Shown here piece by piece: positions 37,154 to 47,976 of a stretch of 64,000 nt of DNA. Location of the stretch: positions 177,501-241,500 of the forward strand of contig CALNXK010000308.1 in the NCBI GenBank assembly GCA_942486035.1. The letters run 5' to 3'. The notes beneath the pieces were generated by a model. It did no database searches, had not been told where the DNA came from, and saw only the letters and a program-made list of their open reading frames with translations. This stretch comes from Porites lobata (taxonomy: Eukaryota; Cnidaria; Anthozoa; Scleractinia; Poritidae). The translations under genes were made by a program, and so were the position numbers. Every line of letters begins with the position of its first letter. Position 1 is the first letter of the stretch.

Positions 37154-37431
37154 TACAATCTTGGACAAAACTGTTGAGAAAATTGCGTACTTGGGGGGCA
37201 TTTTTTCTAAACGTCGTAGCCGACCGATTCTTCCTTCCCCCCGTCCCCCTGGAAGCAGTGTTGTTGGGTCTTTAAAAGAAAGCCGGATTCCTAAGCATTT
37301 CTAGGAAGCAACTTTGAACTGGGGGAGGGGGTTTTCTTTACGCAAAGCCGTTGATTTGGAAATAGTTTTGTTGCGTTAGGTAGTGTACATTAATGAAAAC
37401 ATTTTCTCAAGTAGTTTTGTCCAGGATTGTA
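37154..37431. mobile_element. 278-bp TA-flanked MITE, copy 2
   Basis: Same ends, length and orientation as 35344-35621, about 99% identical. The two lie 1.5 kb apart within the same intron, suggesting very recent local transposition. Confidence 0.85.
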
Positions 37432-38233
37432 GCTCATTCTATCTTGTCTGATATCATCTCTAAAGACCGAAGCTAGGGTAGTACAAACACAAAAATGTGG
37501 GAATAGAGCGACTTTCATATTACCTTAAAATGAAAACGCGCGAACAAACAGAAACAACAAACGAACGGAAAAAGATCGATTTGATTGGTTTGTCGAACGG
37601 ATACAAACGCGCGTGGCTTTTGGTTGGTTAAGCGAGCGCTCGGGTATAAAAACTTCATGCCCGAAGAACTTTCTAGAAATCAATCGATACTTTGACGGTT
37701 ATACTACAACAGATTGGCTAATCGAACAATGTCTTTTACATATTAGGGTTTTCTTTGGCGGGAAAACGAGGAGTCCATGTTTTGATCTTTTCATCCATTG
37801 GCTGATAAAACAAATAACGATCACTTACCGAAACCATTTTTCAATTTCACACGGAAGTCGCTTATGTTGCAAAGAAAAAGGTATCGTGCGCAAATTTTGA
37901 TGGGATGTACGATCATTCTCACAGGAGAGAAACTTCGTTTGCCGTCTCTTATTGGGCCGAACTGTTTTCCATACCAAAATTTCAAAAAGTGGCGAAAGAC
38001 ACCGCTCGATCAAACTCTCAGTTACTCCACTTGAGGTTGAGTGACACTAAATACGAAAGCATCATTCTCTATCGATGCTCTATTAGCACTGTGATCTGCA
38101 GTGGTACTTACCATTCACATGGAAAAACCGAAAATTCCGGTTGGAAAATCAAATGGTTCGTGCCATTCCACTCTTTTTAGTTTGTTAAGCTGATCTGGAT
38201 TGTAGCGGGTCGTTCTCCCACCATGTCAAATTA

Positions 38234-39062
38234 GGGAACTTAAGAACCACGAGGAAGTTCACGACGACGACGTCTGTTGACTGGGAAAAGACTGGAACGA
38301 GAACGTCAGTTTCGGCGGGAAAAAGGAAACTTAAGATACAGTCGGTTTGTAGGTCGACGACGACGACACTGAATGTAAACACAAATGTACAACTGTGATG
38401 TTCGTTCGCAACAAAGTTTTTCGCAATGGCGTCTTTTAAAAGAATGCAAAATCTTATTTTTTAAGCCGTACGTCTAATTTCATTGACGATGAAGAATTTT
38501 TTGTGTTGTCTGAGCTTTTCGAGTGGAAAAACACCTAGTTTCCGTACGAAATTATTCAACTTTCAACTTGAATGAGATGACCGAGTCCGAGTGTCTGTCA
38601 GAGTTTAGATTTCGAAAGAGACATTCTGATGTGATAGCTGTTTTCCTTATCAAGTTTATTTCCTCTATATTAGAGATAAATGATTTGCCTTACCTAAAAC
38701 GTACAAATAAATTTATCACTTACGAGTTCGCTCGCTCGGCCTCCACAACTGTTGTCATTCTTCGAAGTAAAAATCAGTTCATTAGTCGAATTTTCAATCA
38801 ACATCGCTTGTTAGAAGAAAAAAAGGAACGATACCTGGATTTACGAGGATTAGAAAATGCAAAGGCCTGCAAAAATCTCTAAAAAAAAAGTGGATTTCCA
38901 CCTGCCAAAGGTTGTGGATTGCAGGACGACGTGATTCTACTTTGTTTGTCGTCGTCGACGTCACCACCACGACGAAATTTACTATTCGCGCTTGCGCAGT
39001 ACACTGTAACTCACTTCCGGTCGTCGTCGACCAAGTCGTCGTCGTGGTTCTTAAGTTAATTA
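38234..39062. mobile_element. PIF/Harbinger-like element remnant
   Basis: GAACTTAAGAACCACGAGG at the left faces CGTCGTGGTTCTTAAGTT at the right, with TTA beside the left end and near the right end, as expected for Harbinger TTA-type targets. A plus-strand frame at 38523-38882 includes MTESECLSEFRFRKR, which resembles the N-terminal segment of HARBI1-like transposases. The rest is replaced by unrelated sequence, and no catalytic DDE core is present. The interior is rich in GACGACGAC. It ends about 130 bases before the APEX1 exon 11 acceptor. Confidence 0.6.
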
Positions 39063-39190
39063 TTTTCTAGAAATGTTTATGCGCAAGATTTCGACCCGGG
39101 TGATTTGTTTCAATGGTAAGCACCCCTGCAGGCTGCCTTTAGTGTAAACTCGAGAATTTTGGTTAATGATATGATAACTTTTCTTTACAG

Positions 39191-39194
39191 GCGT
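39191..39194 (+). CDS. APEX1: First four bases of APEX1 exon 11, left of the BEL insertion
   Basis: TTCTTTACAG at 39181-39190 is a good acceptor, and the next bases GCGT complete the Trp codon and give Arg. The BEL LTR begins at 39195. If splicing still uses this acceptor, the frame reads W-R-C-S-V-H-S and then a TAG stop inside the LTR, giving a protein without the C-terminal catalytic residues. Confidence 0.88.
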
Positions 39195-39556
39195 TGTAGC
39201 GTCCACTCATAGCTACTTGTAACCGTAAACTTTAATCAGCTGTCTACTTGCTAGTTCGCTTCTAATCTGCACATAACTTGTATTCATTCCATTCACAAAT
39301 TGCACGTGAACGAGAAAGATTCGCTGAAATAAGAACAACGCGACTATTACAAAGATGATATTGACCGAATAAACCGAAAATGCTGTATACTTACAAGTTA
39401 TTGTGCCTTCTAATGGCAAGGAAAACTTGTCCTAACGAAACGATTACAGTACAACTCCATAACAAACATGTGCTTCGTGGGAAAGAGCGCCCGCGATATC
39501 TTAGTGCGCGGTCACCGAAGGCCACACCATATAAGGTTCATTTTCTGTCTCTTACA
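39195..39556 (-). repeat. BEL LTR, 3' in element orientation
   Basis: 362 bp, TGTAGC...TTACA on the plus strand, so TG...CA ends in element orientation. Five substitutions from the partner LTR. On the plus strand its first bases create an in-frame stop for APEX1 reading into it. Confidence 0.95.
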
Positions 39557-39582
39557 CGCTCCCCCCCCCTCCCCGCCCAGAA
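39557..39582 (-). other. Polypurine tract of the BEL element
   Basis: On the minus strand this is GGGCGGGGAGGGGGGGGAGC immediately before the 3' LTR, the expected primer site for plus-strand DNA synthesis. Confidence 0.8.
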
Positions 39583-39733
39583 AAACGACTGGGGAGTCTT
39601 TCTACTTTAGCACAAACTAGTACTGAGCGTACAAAAAACTAGTCGAAACTATCCGATCAGTACAAAGTTCCTCTAAAGTTCCCTCAGTTATCTTTACCTT
39701 TCGGAACAGTTCAGACACTTCTCGGTGCCCTTC

Positions 39734-40276
39734 CTACACACATGAACTGGTAGCTTCAAAGAGGTTTGGCCGCTGTTCCAAGCCACCTAGTAACTGCTCT
39801 TCCAATAGACAGAGCTTTCGGACATCTCTGCGGTACGCTCCGTCCGCTATTCTGACGACAACTTGGCGTACCATGCCTTCGCTATCAGGAAAGGTTTCCT
39901 CGACCAAGCCCTTCGGCCACTGACCCCGGGACAAATTCTTTTTTGCAAGCAACACTAAATCTCCCACTTTAAAGTTTGGCTTAGGTTGTAACCACTTCTG
40001 GCGTTCTTGGAGCGTCGGCAGATATTCCCTGGTCCACCTATGCCAAAATTCATTTGCGAGAAGATGAACGTGCTTCCATCTGGCTTTGAATCGATCTGAC
40101 TCATCAAATAAATCTGGGGATGAAGACGGGTTTCGGCGCAACAGAAGGATATGGTTCGGCGTCAGTGCTTCCAAATCCTTTGGATCATCAGAGACCGGCG
40201 GTCCACCTCTGCCAAAATTCATTTGCGCGAAGATGAACGTGCTTCCATCTGGCTTTGAATCGATCTGACTCATCAA
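39734..40276 (-). pseudogene. BEL C-terminal domain, displaced by a tandem duplication
   Basis: 180 codons including NEFWHRWTREYLPTLQERQK and FKVGDLVLL, the C-terminal domain that follows integrase in BEL/Pao polyproteins. A 169-bp tandem duplication (units 40031-40199 and 40200-40368) repeats the sequence encoding HILLLRRNPSSSPDLFDESD. Since 169 is not a multiple of three, the duplication throws this domain out of frame with integrase. Confidence 0.85.
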
Positions 40277-42329
40277 ATAAATCTGGGGATGAAGACGGGT
40301 TTCGGCGCAACAGAAGGATATGGTTCGGCGTCAGTGCTTCCAAATCCTTTGGATCATCAGAGACCGGCGTGATTGGCCTGTTATTCAAAATCTTCTCTAC
40401 TTCAATGAGGAATGTCCCCAGGGTTTCTTCGTCTACGAGGCGTTCTCCCACCATAGAATGAAGGATCCTTCTGATAGACCGTGTAAGTCTCTCCCATACG
40501 CCGCCTTTGTGGCTGGCCGCGGGTGGGTTAAATTTCCACTCAATTCCTCTCCTGGTCAACTTCAACTGAATATTCTCCTGGTCCCACACTTTTGAAGCGT
40601 TGACGACGTCCAATTCAGCTCCTCTAAAATTGGTACCGTTGTCACTATAGATAATACCTGGGGGGCCTCTTCTACCAACGAAGCGCAAAACGGCATTGAT
40701 AAAACTGTCAGTGGAGAGGTCGTTAACTAATTCTATGTGAACTGCTCGGTATCTTAAGCAAGTGAAGATGCAGCCGTAACGTTTGTTCAGAGAAGGGTCT
40801 CTCCTTGATCTTGTGTTATGTCCTATCTTCACGTAGAGGGGCCCGAAGTAATCCAACCCAACTGCAGCAAATGGATATACGAGCCTGTGACTGTCCGAAG
40901 ACACTCTAACAACTGGAAGTGGTGCTGTCACTTGTTCTCCTAACTTGGCGTTCTGACGTTTGAACACATGGCACTTGCCCAGAACTTGCTTTATCGTGGA
41001 AACTGCATTCACGATCCAACAGCGCTGCCTAATTTCGGCCAGAACTTGATAGGTTTCTACATGTCCATTCAAGTGATGATAATTGCCAATTATCAACTCA
41101 GACACGGGGTTCTTTGCTGGCAGTATCATCGGGTGCTTGGCATCATATGGCAGACTCGAGTGATTCAATCTTCCGCCGACACGTATGATTCCTTCATCTT
41201 CGAATGGCTTAAGTTTGGCTAGTCTGCCTTTGATGACTGTTTCACTTTTCTCATCAGCAAATGAATGTTCCTGGACGAACTTCACAATTTTCTTCTCCGC
41301 TTTGTCCACATCATGGATCGATAAGGTTTTAGGACTATACTTCATACTTCTATCTTTGTCGTTCTCGCACTGGGACTGCATCGGTCTATTGAAGGCTCTA
41401 CATAACCACCCAACTGTTCTTCTCAGTCGATCCCACGACGAATATCGTTGGAACAACATGCTCCAGAAATCCGCATGAACTGTGGATGCTCCAACAGTGA
41501 CTTTCTCCTTTTTCACTCCTTCGTCTGTATCTAGGAGGTCTCCCAAATCCTCTGGAGGCTGCGGGGGCCAATCTTCAACTTCTCTCCACAAGAATTCTGG
41601 ACCACGGAGCCACCTTTCCAGTTTTCCAGTCTCCGAGGCCTTGATCCCTCGGGAAGCATAATCCGCAGGATTGAGCTCTGATCGTACATGCCGCCACTGC
41701 CCTGGATTTGATTCTTGACGTATGACAGCAACCCGGTTTGCGACGAAGGTTACAAATCTTCGTACTTCATTGGCAATGTACTTGAGAACTATCATAGAGT
41801 CAGTCCAGCAAGTCACACTGTTAATCTTCAGTCTTCCTTCTAACTCTCTCGTTATGACCGTGTTGACTTTCGTTGCTAGAGTAGCCGCTGTCAACTCCAG
41901 CTTTGGTAATGTTACAGCACTTTTCAAGGGTTTCACGCGAGACTTCCCCATTACGAAACAGCAATGAATTTGCCCTTGACTGTTAACAAGACGTAAATAA
42001 GAGGCTGTCCCATAACCATGCTCTTGGGATGCGTCGGCGAAATGATGAAGCTCTACATGTTTCACTTCCCCGAAGTCCTTTGGCTTAAAACATCGAGGAA
42101 TACTGAATCCTTGCAAGCTCATAAGCCCTTCTCTCCAACTCTTCCAACGTTCACACAATTCTCTTGGGAGCTTCTCATTCCAATCCATCATTAGTTTGCA
42201 CAATTCCTGATTCATTTCTCTTCCAGGTAAGAGTAGGGGGCTGGCGAATCCGAGTGGGTCATACACGGTGATACACCGTTGCAATAGATGATAAGACACC
42301 ATTCCGATTCTCTGGACGCTCCTTGTCAT
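40188..42329 (-). pseudogene. BEL RNase H and integrase region
   Basis: 713 codons. VYDPLGFASP opens the post-RT part. RNase H residues appear in HHFADAS, KLELTAA and TDSMIVLKYI. The integrase zinc module includes HHLNGH and later cysteines, and its catalytic core shows VGLDYFGP, YSDNGTNFRGAE and GGVWERLTRS (D, D and E). The frame joins RT only across a 10-base insertion near 42270, where GTGTAT is repeated, and an apparent deletion near 42365. It ends early at the duplication near 40190. Confidence 0.92.
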
Positions 42330-42355
42330 TCACAACAAAGTCAATGGTGTCATGT

Positions 42356-43156
42356 TCAACATTCCACGCTGCGAGAATTTGAAATCCATTTTGTCAATTC
42401 AAAGCCTCCTCTCGCAAGTAACTCCTGGAGCTGCTTACTGACTTGTACTGCGCGTTCTGAATCAGCAAAGGATTTAAGCAAGTCATCTACGTAGAAATCC
42501 TTAAGCACGGCGTCAACTGCCTCTTGGGAGAAGTCTTTCTCATTATCCTTAGCCGTCTTTCTCAGGGCGTATCCTGCTACGCTCGGCGAGGACTTTGCTC
42601 CAAAAATGTGCACAAGCATTTGGTAAGTCTTCGGTCCCTTTGACAGGTCACCATTCGGCCACCATAAATAACACAACGCTCCACGATCTTCTGGTGCTAC
42701 GAAGACCTGCTGAAACATTCTCTTAATATCTGCCGTAACTGCGACGTCATTTACTCGGAATCTCAGGATCACTCCTATCAGGGTGCTGGTGTTTTCAGGG
42801 CCTCTCAAAAGTTGCTCATTCAAGGACGTTCCACCACTCCTTGACGCACAATCAAACACTCCCCGCGGTTCTTCGGGTTTTCTAGGATGCCACACTGCGT
42901 GATGAGGAAGGTACCATAGCGGCTTAAGCATTAAGACTTTATCATCAGGTACCCGTCGTGATGCTCCCTCGGTCAGGTACTTGTCCATTACGCCACTGTA
43001 TTTTCTGTGGAAAACTGGATCCTTCCGCATCTTTCTCTCTAGCCAACTTAACCTGCTTGTGGCCGTCGACAGACTCTCAGGAAGGTCAGGCTTCTCTTGG
43101 CGAAAGGGAAGCTTAAGCTGATAGTGTCCGTTCACTAAGGTCGCTGACTGATTCAT
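42356..43156 (-). pseudogene. BEL reverse transcriptase
   Basis: 266 codons. WYLPHHAVWHP and RGVFDCASRSG lead to the first catalytic motif VTADIKRMFQQ (about residues 140-150) and to YVDDLL (about 222-227), the metal-binding Asp pair. The frame stops shortly after ELTKWISNS because a family segment between that motif and the next conserved block seems deleted. Confidence 0.93.
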
Positions 43157-43162
43157 AAGTTC

Positions 43163-45166
43163 CTATGCTTTACGGTCCTCAACAGACATGCCTTCCTCAG
43201 CATTGGCATCAGCTTCAACAAATTCTTTATCATACATGCGCTCTAGCTGAATGCTTAAGCTATCTTGGCTGGTGCGAGTAAAGTTTATGTGAACACGGTC
43301 CTTAACAGTTTCTCCAATCGGGCCGTGGGCTGTCCACCCAAGGGGCGCCCTCACTGCAACAGGTTCGCCTTGGTCTCCTTCTTTCCGATCTAACTGCTTG
43401 TCAATCAGGTCTGGGCGATCGTTTCCTATCAAAATTGTCACTTTCTTATCTCGTGTTTCGGGTAAGCTAACGTCACAAAGATGAGGCCAACGCTTAATAT
43501 CCTCGTTTGTGGCCATTTGTCGTTCTGAAACGGGAAGATTGCTTGTAGTCAAGACGTTTTCGAGTGGGAACTTTGTATCTCCTTCTAACGATTCAATTTC
43601 TAACTGGACTTCATGAGTATGTCTTAGCTCCCCGTCCGCACAGTTGGCAGTGGTCATAGTGTAGCTGATTGGCTTCATATCCGTTACGCCTATTTCACGC
43701 GCCAAACTATCTAGACAGAGCGAGGCGTCTGAACCGCTGTCTAGGAAAGCGTGTGTTATGATCTCTCTGGTGCCTTCCGGACATCTAATCTTGACTGGAA
43801 CTTCCTTAAGGCATACTCTGGGTCTGCCCGCGTCGAGCGTAGCAACCGTGACCAGATCCGGTTCCCTTGCACTTGCCATCGAAGGGCTGCTATCCTTCGT
43901 GTTGGGCGCTTGCACATTGCTACTGTTCGCTGAACCTTCCACCGCATTACTGCTCGGATTTCTAGGGTTCTTTTCATCAACACTCTCCGGCGGGGAACAT
44001 AGCAGGTAGTGGTGATCCTTGCCGCAACCTGATATTCGGCAGGTGAATCCCTTATCACATTGTTTCGCAGTATGTGCTTGGTCAAGACAAAGCCTACAAA
44101 GTCCACGTTGACGAACAGTCTTTAGACGGTCATTCAATGAGGCACTTCTGAACTTTCGGCAACTCCAAACATTGTGAGGTCCGGAACACTGAGCACACTT
44201 CCAAGGGGGCCTTGGTTGTGTTTTCTGGCTTAGGCAGTTCTGGTCAGTTTGAGTCGCAAGGGTAGTAAACTTGGGAGGCGGATCCTTTATCTTGTTTGGT
44301 TCCTTTTTTTCTCGGTTACCAGGAGAAGAGGACCCTAATTTTTGCCCGTATCTATTGTTTATACGATCTGCAACTCTTCGAACAAATTCAACAAAGTCCG
44401 CAAAGTCCGCTCGACCTTTTTGCTTGATGAGATCTCCTGCTTTATCCACCCACTTCCTTTTCAGGCCCTCATCAGGGAGCTTTCGCATCAACGAGATTAT
44501 GACATCTTCGTTGTCTAACCGACTCACGTAGTTGTGACCCATGCTGGTCAGGACCCTCCTAGCATCTTCCAGTCGCCTTACAAACTCCATGAGAGTCGTC
44601 GCATCTGCTTTCCGCACCTGAATTTCTCTCAAATTCTTCATGTGGGTTTCTACTATCATGTGAGGCTGGCCAAAGTTCTCGCTAAGAGTTCTCCAGGCTT
44701 CTGTGTACCTTTCACCCACTGTTAAATTAACACAACTCCTAATCGCTTCTTTAGCTTTGCCAGAGCACTGAGCTAAAAGGCGCGTCAGTCTTTGAGACTC
44801 ATCAGACACCTGGTTCTCAATATTGTCTCTAAAGTTCGTAACGAACTGCACATACTCCAAAGGGCCTCCACTGAATTTCATCAACTCTACTTTCGGTAAG
44901 GATGGCCCTTGCTTGATTGCTTCGGCAACTGCTACCCAAGGATCAGGTTGCATGCGTGACTGCGGACTAGCTCGCTGCTCAAAAGGAGGGGTTGAATAAA
45001 TGTACGTTGATGTGGATTGCCGAGGAGTGTCGGCAGGATAGAACTCGGTTGCCGATGCATCTAAACCTACAGTTCGTGGACTACAAGACCATGTAGGCAT
45101 TCCTTGTGATTGGTGCATCGACAACAGCTGTGGATGTTGCCCTTGGCCAATTATAGCGAGGTGCAT
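43163..45166 (-). pseudogene. BEL gag (DUF1759), zinc knuckles and aspartic protease
   Basis: 667 codons. Residues about 90-240 match the DUF1759 gag-like domain (PKVELMKFSGGPLEYVQF). Cys/His knuckles lie at about 324-390 (CAQCSGPHNVWSC, CRLCLDQAHTAKQC). The protease LDSGSD is at about 475-480. In BEL elements these lie N-terminal to RT in one polyprotein. A stop codon just before the RT frame and shifts on the N-terminal side break it here. Confidence 0.93.
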
Positions 45167-46339
45167 AACTGATAGGCGTGCTGGACTTAGTACAGTTGCT
45201 TGGAACCAGGGTAGTTAAACTACTAGAACTCGTCTTGTGAATTGCTACTCTTCCTACATTTGGAGCAGAAGTCGTGACCGCTGACCCTGATGTTACGTAA
45301 CTCGCAGTCACCAATGATGAAAGTGAAGTTTGGGCAATATCTTGTGCTGAGGATGTTTGCATTTTTCCATTGTCAACAACTGGCTGGGATTCTGATGAGG
45401 GTGTGGCACCACCCGTTACAGGTTGTGACAAATGCCCCTTCGCAGGAGGATAATTGGCACCATGCTCCTTTAAGTAATCATTCATCCCATCCTTCCCTTC
45501 ATTCTCTTCGCCGCGCTCCAACAATAAGTCAATTTCCGCCTGCTCCATCTTAGTTTTAACTCTGCTTTACTTCTTTCTACTTCTTCTAATTTGCGTTCTA
45601 GTTCCTGCTTTTCCTTTAGGGTCTGCACTTCCAATTTAGCTTCTGCTGCCACCCTTCTCGTCTCTTTAACATTGCTTCTATTTGACACACAACTTCTCTC
45701 GCTCTTGTCAGACCCATGGCTCAATCCAGATTCAGAAGGAGGGGTACCTACTCCCTTTTTCCTTCACTGATTTATGAGGATTTCTAACTGTAATTTCATT
45801 TCTCTTTCATTCTGATAACTGTCAATAATAAATTGTTATTTCTCCTCATCATCTTCAAAGCTGAAGTAATTATCATGACTGACAACAAAGTTACGAAATG
45901 CTTCTTCATATCTGCAAATCTCGGCTTCCACTCCACTTATCTGTGTGCTAGGGCTTAAAATCAATTCTTGTACACAATTTCGCCGGTTCCGCAGTTCTCC
46001 AAGATACCAGTTTCGCTGACGCTTCGCATGAACCGCTTTCTCGACTCGAACTTCCAATTCATCTAGTCTTTTGTTCGGCTCTCTTAATCTAACAGGCCTG
46101 GAACTACTGCTTTGTTCTATCGGATCCACGCCATAGAAACCAAATTCCACGTTTCCACTTGTTAATGATCGCCCTACTTCCTCTAATCCACCTTGGAACG
46201 TGCGCTGAGGCGATTTCTCTGTTGGCGCCGAATCGGGAACATCTTCCTTCTGTGGAGTCACGTGAGTCGCTGCTTGCTCATGTCCACCTTTCTTAGCACT
46301 ACCTTTCGATTTCTTGCTCTTCAAATTCTTGCCAGTCAT
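45081..46339 (-). pseudogene. BEL N-terminal gag extension in three shifted frames
   Basis: Frames 45836-46339, 45482-45724 and 45081-45548 continue each other. The first begins with a basic KSKKSKGSAKKGG stretch; the second has a coiled-coil-like run with EAKLEVQTLKEKQELERKL. The third is Ser/Thr-rich. A one-base loss in an A-run near 45553 separates the second and third. The ATG at 46339 lies about 50 bases inside the 5' LTR, a sensible polyprotein start. Confidence 0.75.
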
Positions 46340-46387
46340 TCCGTTCCTTTAACCACAGTACTGCTTGAAATCAATAACTTCGAATGA

Positions 46388-46749
46388 TGTAGCGTCCACT
46401 CATAGCTACTTGTAACCGTAAACTTTAATCAGCTGTCTACTTGCTAGTTCGGGTCTAATCTGCACATAACTTGTATTCATTCCATTCACAAATTGCACGT
46501 GAACGAGAAAGATTCGCTGAAATAACAACAACGTGACTATTACAAAGATGATATTGACCGAATAAACCGAAAATGCTGTATACTTACAAGTTATTGTGCC
46601 TTCTAATGGCAAGGAAAACTTGTCCTAACGAAACGATTACAGTACAACTCCATAACAAACATGTGCTTCGTGGGAAAGAGCGCCCGCGATATCTTAGTGC
46701 GCGGTCACCGAAGACCACACCATATAAGGTTCATTTTCTGTCTCTTACA
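46388..46749 (-). repeat. BEL LTR, 5' in element orientation
   Basis: 362 bp, partner of 39195-39556. Transcription of the element should start in it and run towards lower coordinates. It directly abuts APEX1 exon 11 sequence on its other side. Confidence 0.95.
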
Positions 46750-46750
46750 C

Positions 46751-46868
46751 GCGTCTTGATTACTTTGTGGTTTCCGCGAGACTGGTACCTAAACTATCCG
46801 ATAGTCTGATCTGTCAGCGTGTTAAAGGAAGCGACCACTGTCCAGTTGTTTTGCTGCTGGATTTTTAG
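46751..46868 (+). CDS. APEX1: APEX1 terminal exon, right of the BEL insertion
   Basis: Resumes at GCGT and encodes RLDYFVVSARLVPKLSDS, then GSDHCPVVLLLDF and a TAG stop at 46866-46868. The Asp of RLDYF and the Asp-His of GSDHCP match human D283, D308 and H309. Bases 39191-39194 repeat here as the target-site duplication, so the pre-insertion exon is plain. No acceptor now precedes it except LTR sequence. Confidence 0.93.
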
Positions 46869-47976
46869 AAATAGATATAGAAATAACACTTAAAAAAATT
46901 TTAAAAACCTCATCTTCTGTTTTGTTGCCATGTTAGCAAAGACTGCCAATTACATTACCCTGTGCGACGTTTGTTGAACAGTTTTTAATGTTAGGCGCAT
47001 GCACGAGTTATGACGGGTGCAATTAAAGGCCTTATGACACTGTAAGCTTAGGCGTAAGTCCATATTTAAAAGACCTTTTCTCGCATTCGTCTGAACAAAG
47101 GCACCTGCTTAAGTGCTTGGGTTGACAAAGTATCCACAGTGATTTGTATGAAATTTTCCACTTAAACCTAGATCTGAAAGGTCTTTTCTTCCGCTCGAGA
47201 ATTAAATTCAGTGCTCGCCGCTTCATAACAGTCAAAAGTTACTACGAATAAAGAGTTTGACTGCGCTTTGCGTCAACGTTACCGTTAAATCACAGGACAT
47301 TCTTGTTTGCGTGTTCAACTTTCGACGATCTTTTTCTGTTTTCTTTCATTGTATTTGCCATCCCTTGTTACGATAGCAAGATTAGATTTGACATTTGAAA
47401 GGGAGTACCGTGTACACATGGGGGTGGAGGAGCCGGGTCACCATTCACTTTGGCCCCGGTAAGTAGAGAATTCACTTGCTCTCACTTTCAAAAAAAGTGA
47501 ATGACTCGGTCGTCTCCGACGAGAGGGGGGTTGGGTGTCCGGGAATTTCGTAACGGCCACTTAAGTAACATCCGTGTTTCGGACCTTCCTTTTCTTGCCC
47601 TTTATGACGCAATGTGCTTTAATTTACCAAACCATCCATCCGTGTCTAACATCAAACAAGCTTTATTGTTAGAAAGTGGGAAACTTTGCAAAAGATACTG
47701 CGTTCTCTCAAGCGTTAATCAGCTGGAAGAGCCTGGTGTTTTTAATCGTGTTGTATTGTGCATAATCGAACAATTAAAGTTATGTAGCAGAAGAATTCAT
47801 ACCGGTTATGAAAAATTGCAATATCTTTTAGACTTAAATGTAGGATTGAAATTCTTATTCTAATTCTTCTTAATAACCAAGACAAAACATCAAGCTTATG
47901 AAATTAGCAAAAAGATACTATTTTTATATCCCAATTACCGCTCGAGTAACATGATATCTGACACGTAAACAGTTAA
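46869..47976. other. APEX1 3' flank, with one unrecognised open frame
   Basis: No clear gene. An open frame on the plus strand at 47501-47863 (120 codons, ending LLDLNVGLKFLF) has no motif I recognise and may be chance. No canonical AATAAA directly after the APEX1 stop was seen. Confidence 0.4.

Larger units (their letters stand above)
39195..46749 (-). mobile_element. BEL/Pao LTR retrotransposon inserted in APEX1 exon 11
   Basis: It has two 362-bp LTRs, internal gag-protease-RT-RNase H-integrase order, and a purine-rich tract next to the downstream LTR. It is antisense to APEX1. The host site GCGT is repeated at 39191-39194 and 46751-46754; as 5-mers the flanks are GGCGT and CGCGT. The LTRs differ at five positions (1.4%), so insertion is recent. 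The coding region is nevertheless broken in several places (see its parts), so this copy probably needed help from an intact relative, or was damaged afterwards, or carries assembly errors. Confidence 0.96.
15358..46868 (+). pseudogene. APEX1: APEX1, AP endonuclease / Ref-1; gene disrupted by a BEL retrotransposon
   Basis: Eleven numbered exons, ten of them found, rebuild the family: a lysine-rich N-terminal tail with likely nuclear signals, then the endonuclease-exonuclease-phosphatase core. APEX1 cuts DNA 5' of abasic sites in base-excision repair in the nucleus. Motifs seen are SSWNVNGIRAW, FCIQETKC (metal-binding Glu), GYSGVG, VSYGIG, CGDLNVAH (Asp and Asn of the active site), RLDYF and GSDHCP (catalytic Asp-His). 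Phases agree through the ladder except for a one-base loss at the exon 3/4 border and two in exon 10. The 30-odd bases for YVPNAG, which carries the human Y171/N174 equivalents, are not found between exons 7 and 9. A BEL/Pao element interrupts exon 11 four bases after its acceptor. Identity is near certain; inactivity of this copy is inferred, since small indels may be assembly errors. Confidence 0.93.

Noticed and set aside
38523..38882. A functional Harbinger transposase
   Set aside because: Only the N-terminal MTESECLSEFRFRKR block is recognisable. No DDE catalytic core follows.
47501..47863. A 120-codon plus-strand frame as a gene downstream of APEX1
   Set aside because: No recognisable domain, no splice or promoter support, and length within chance for this AT content.
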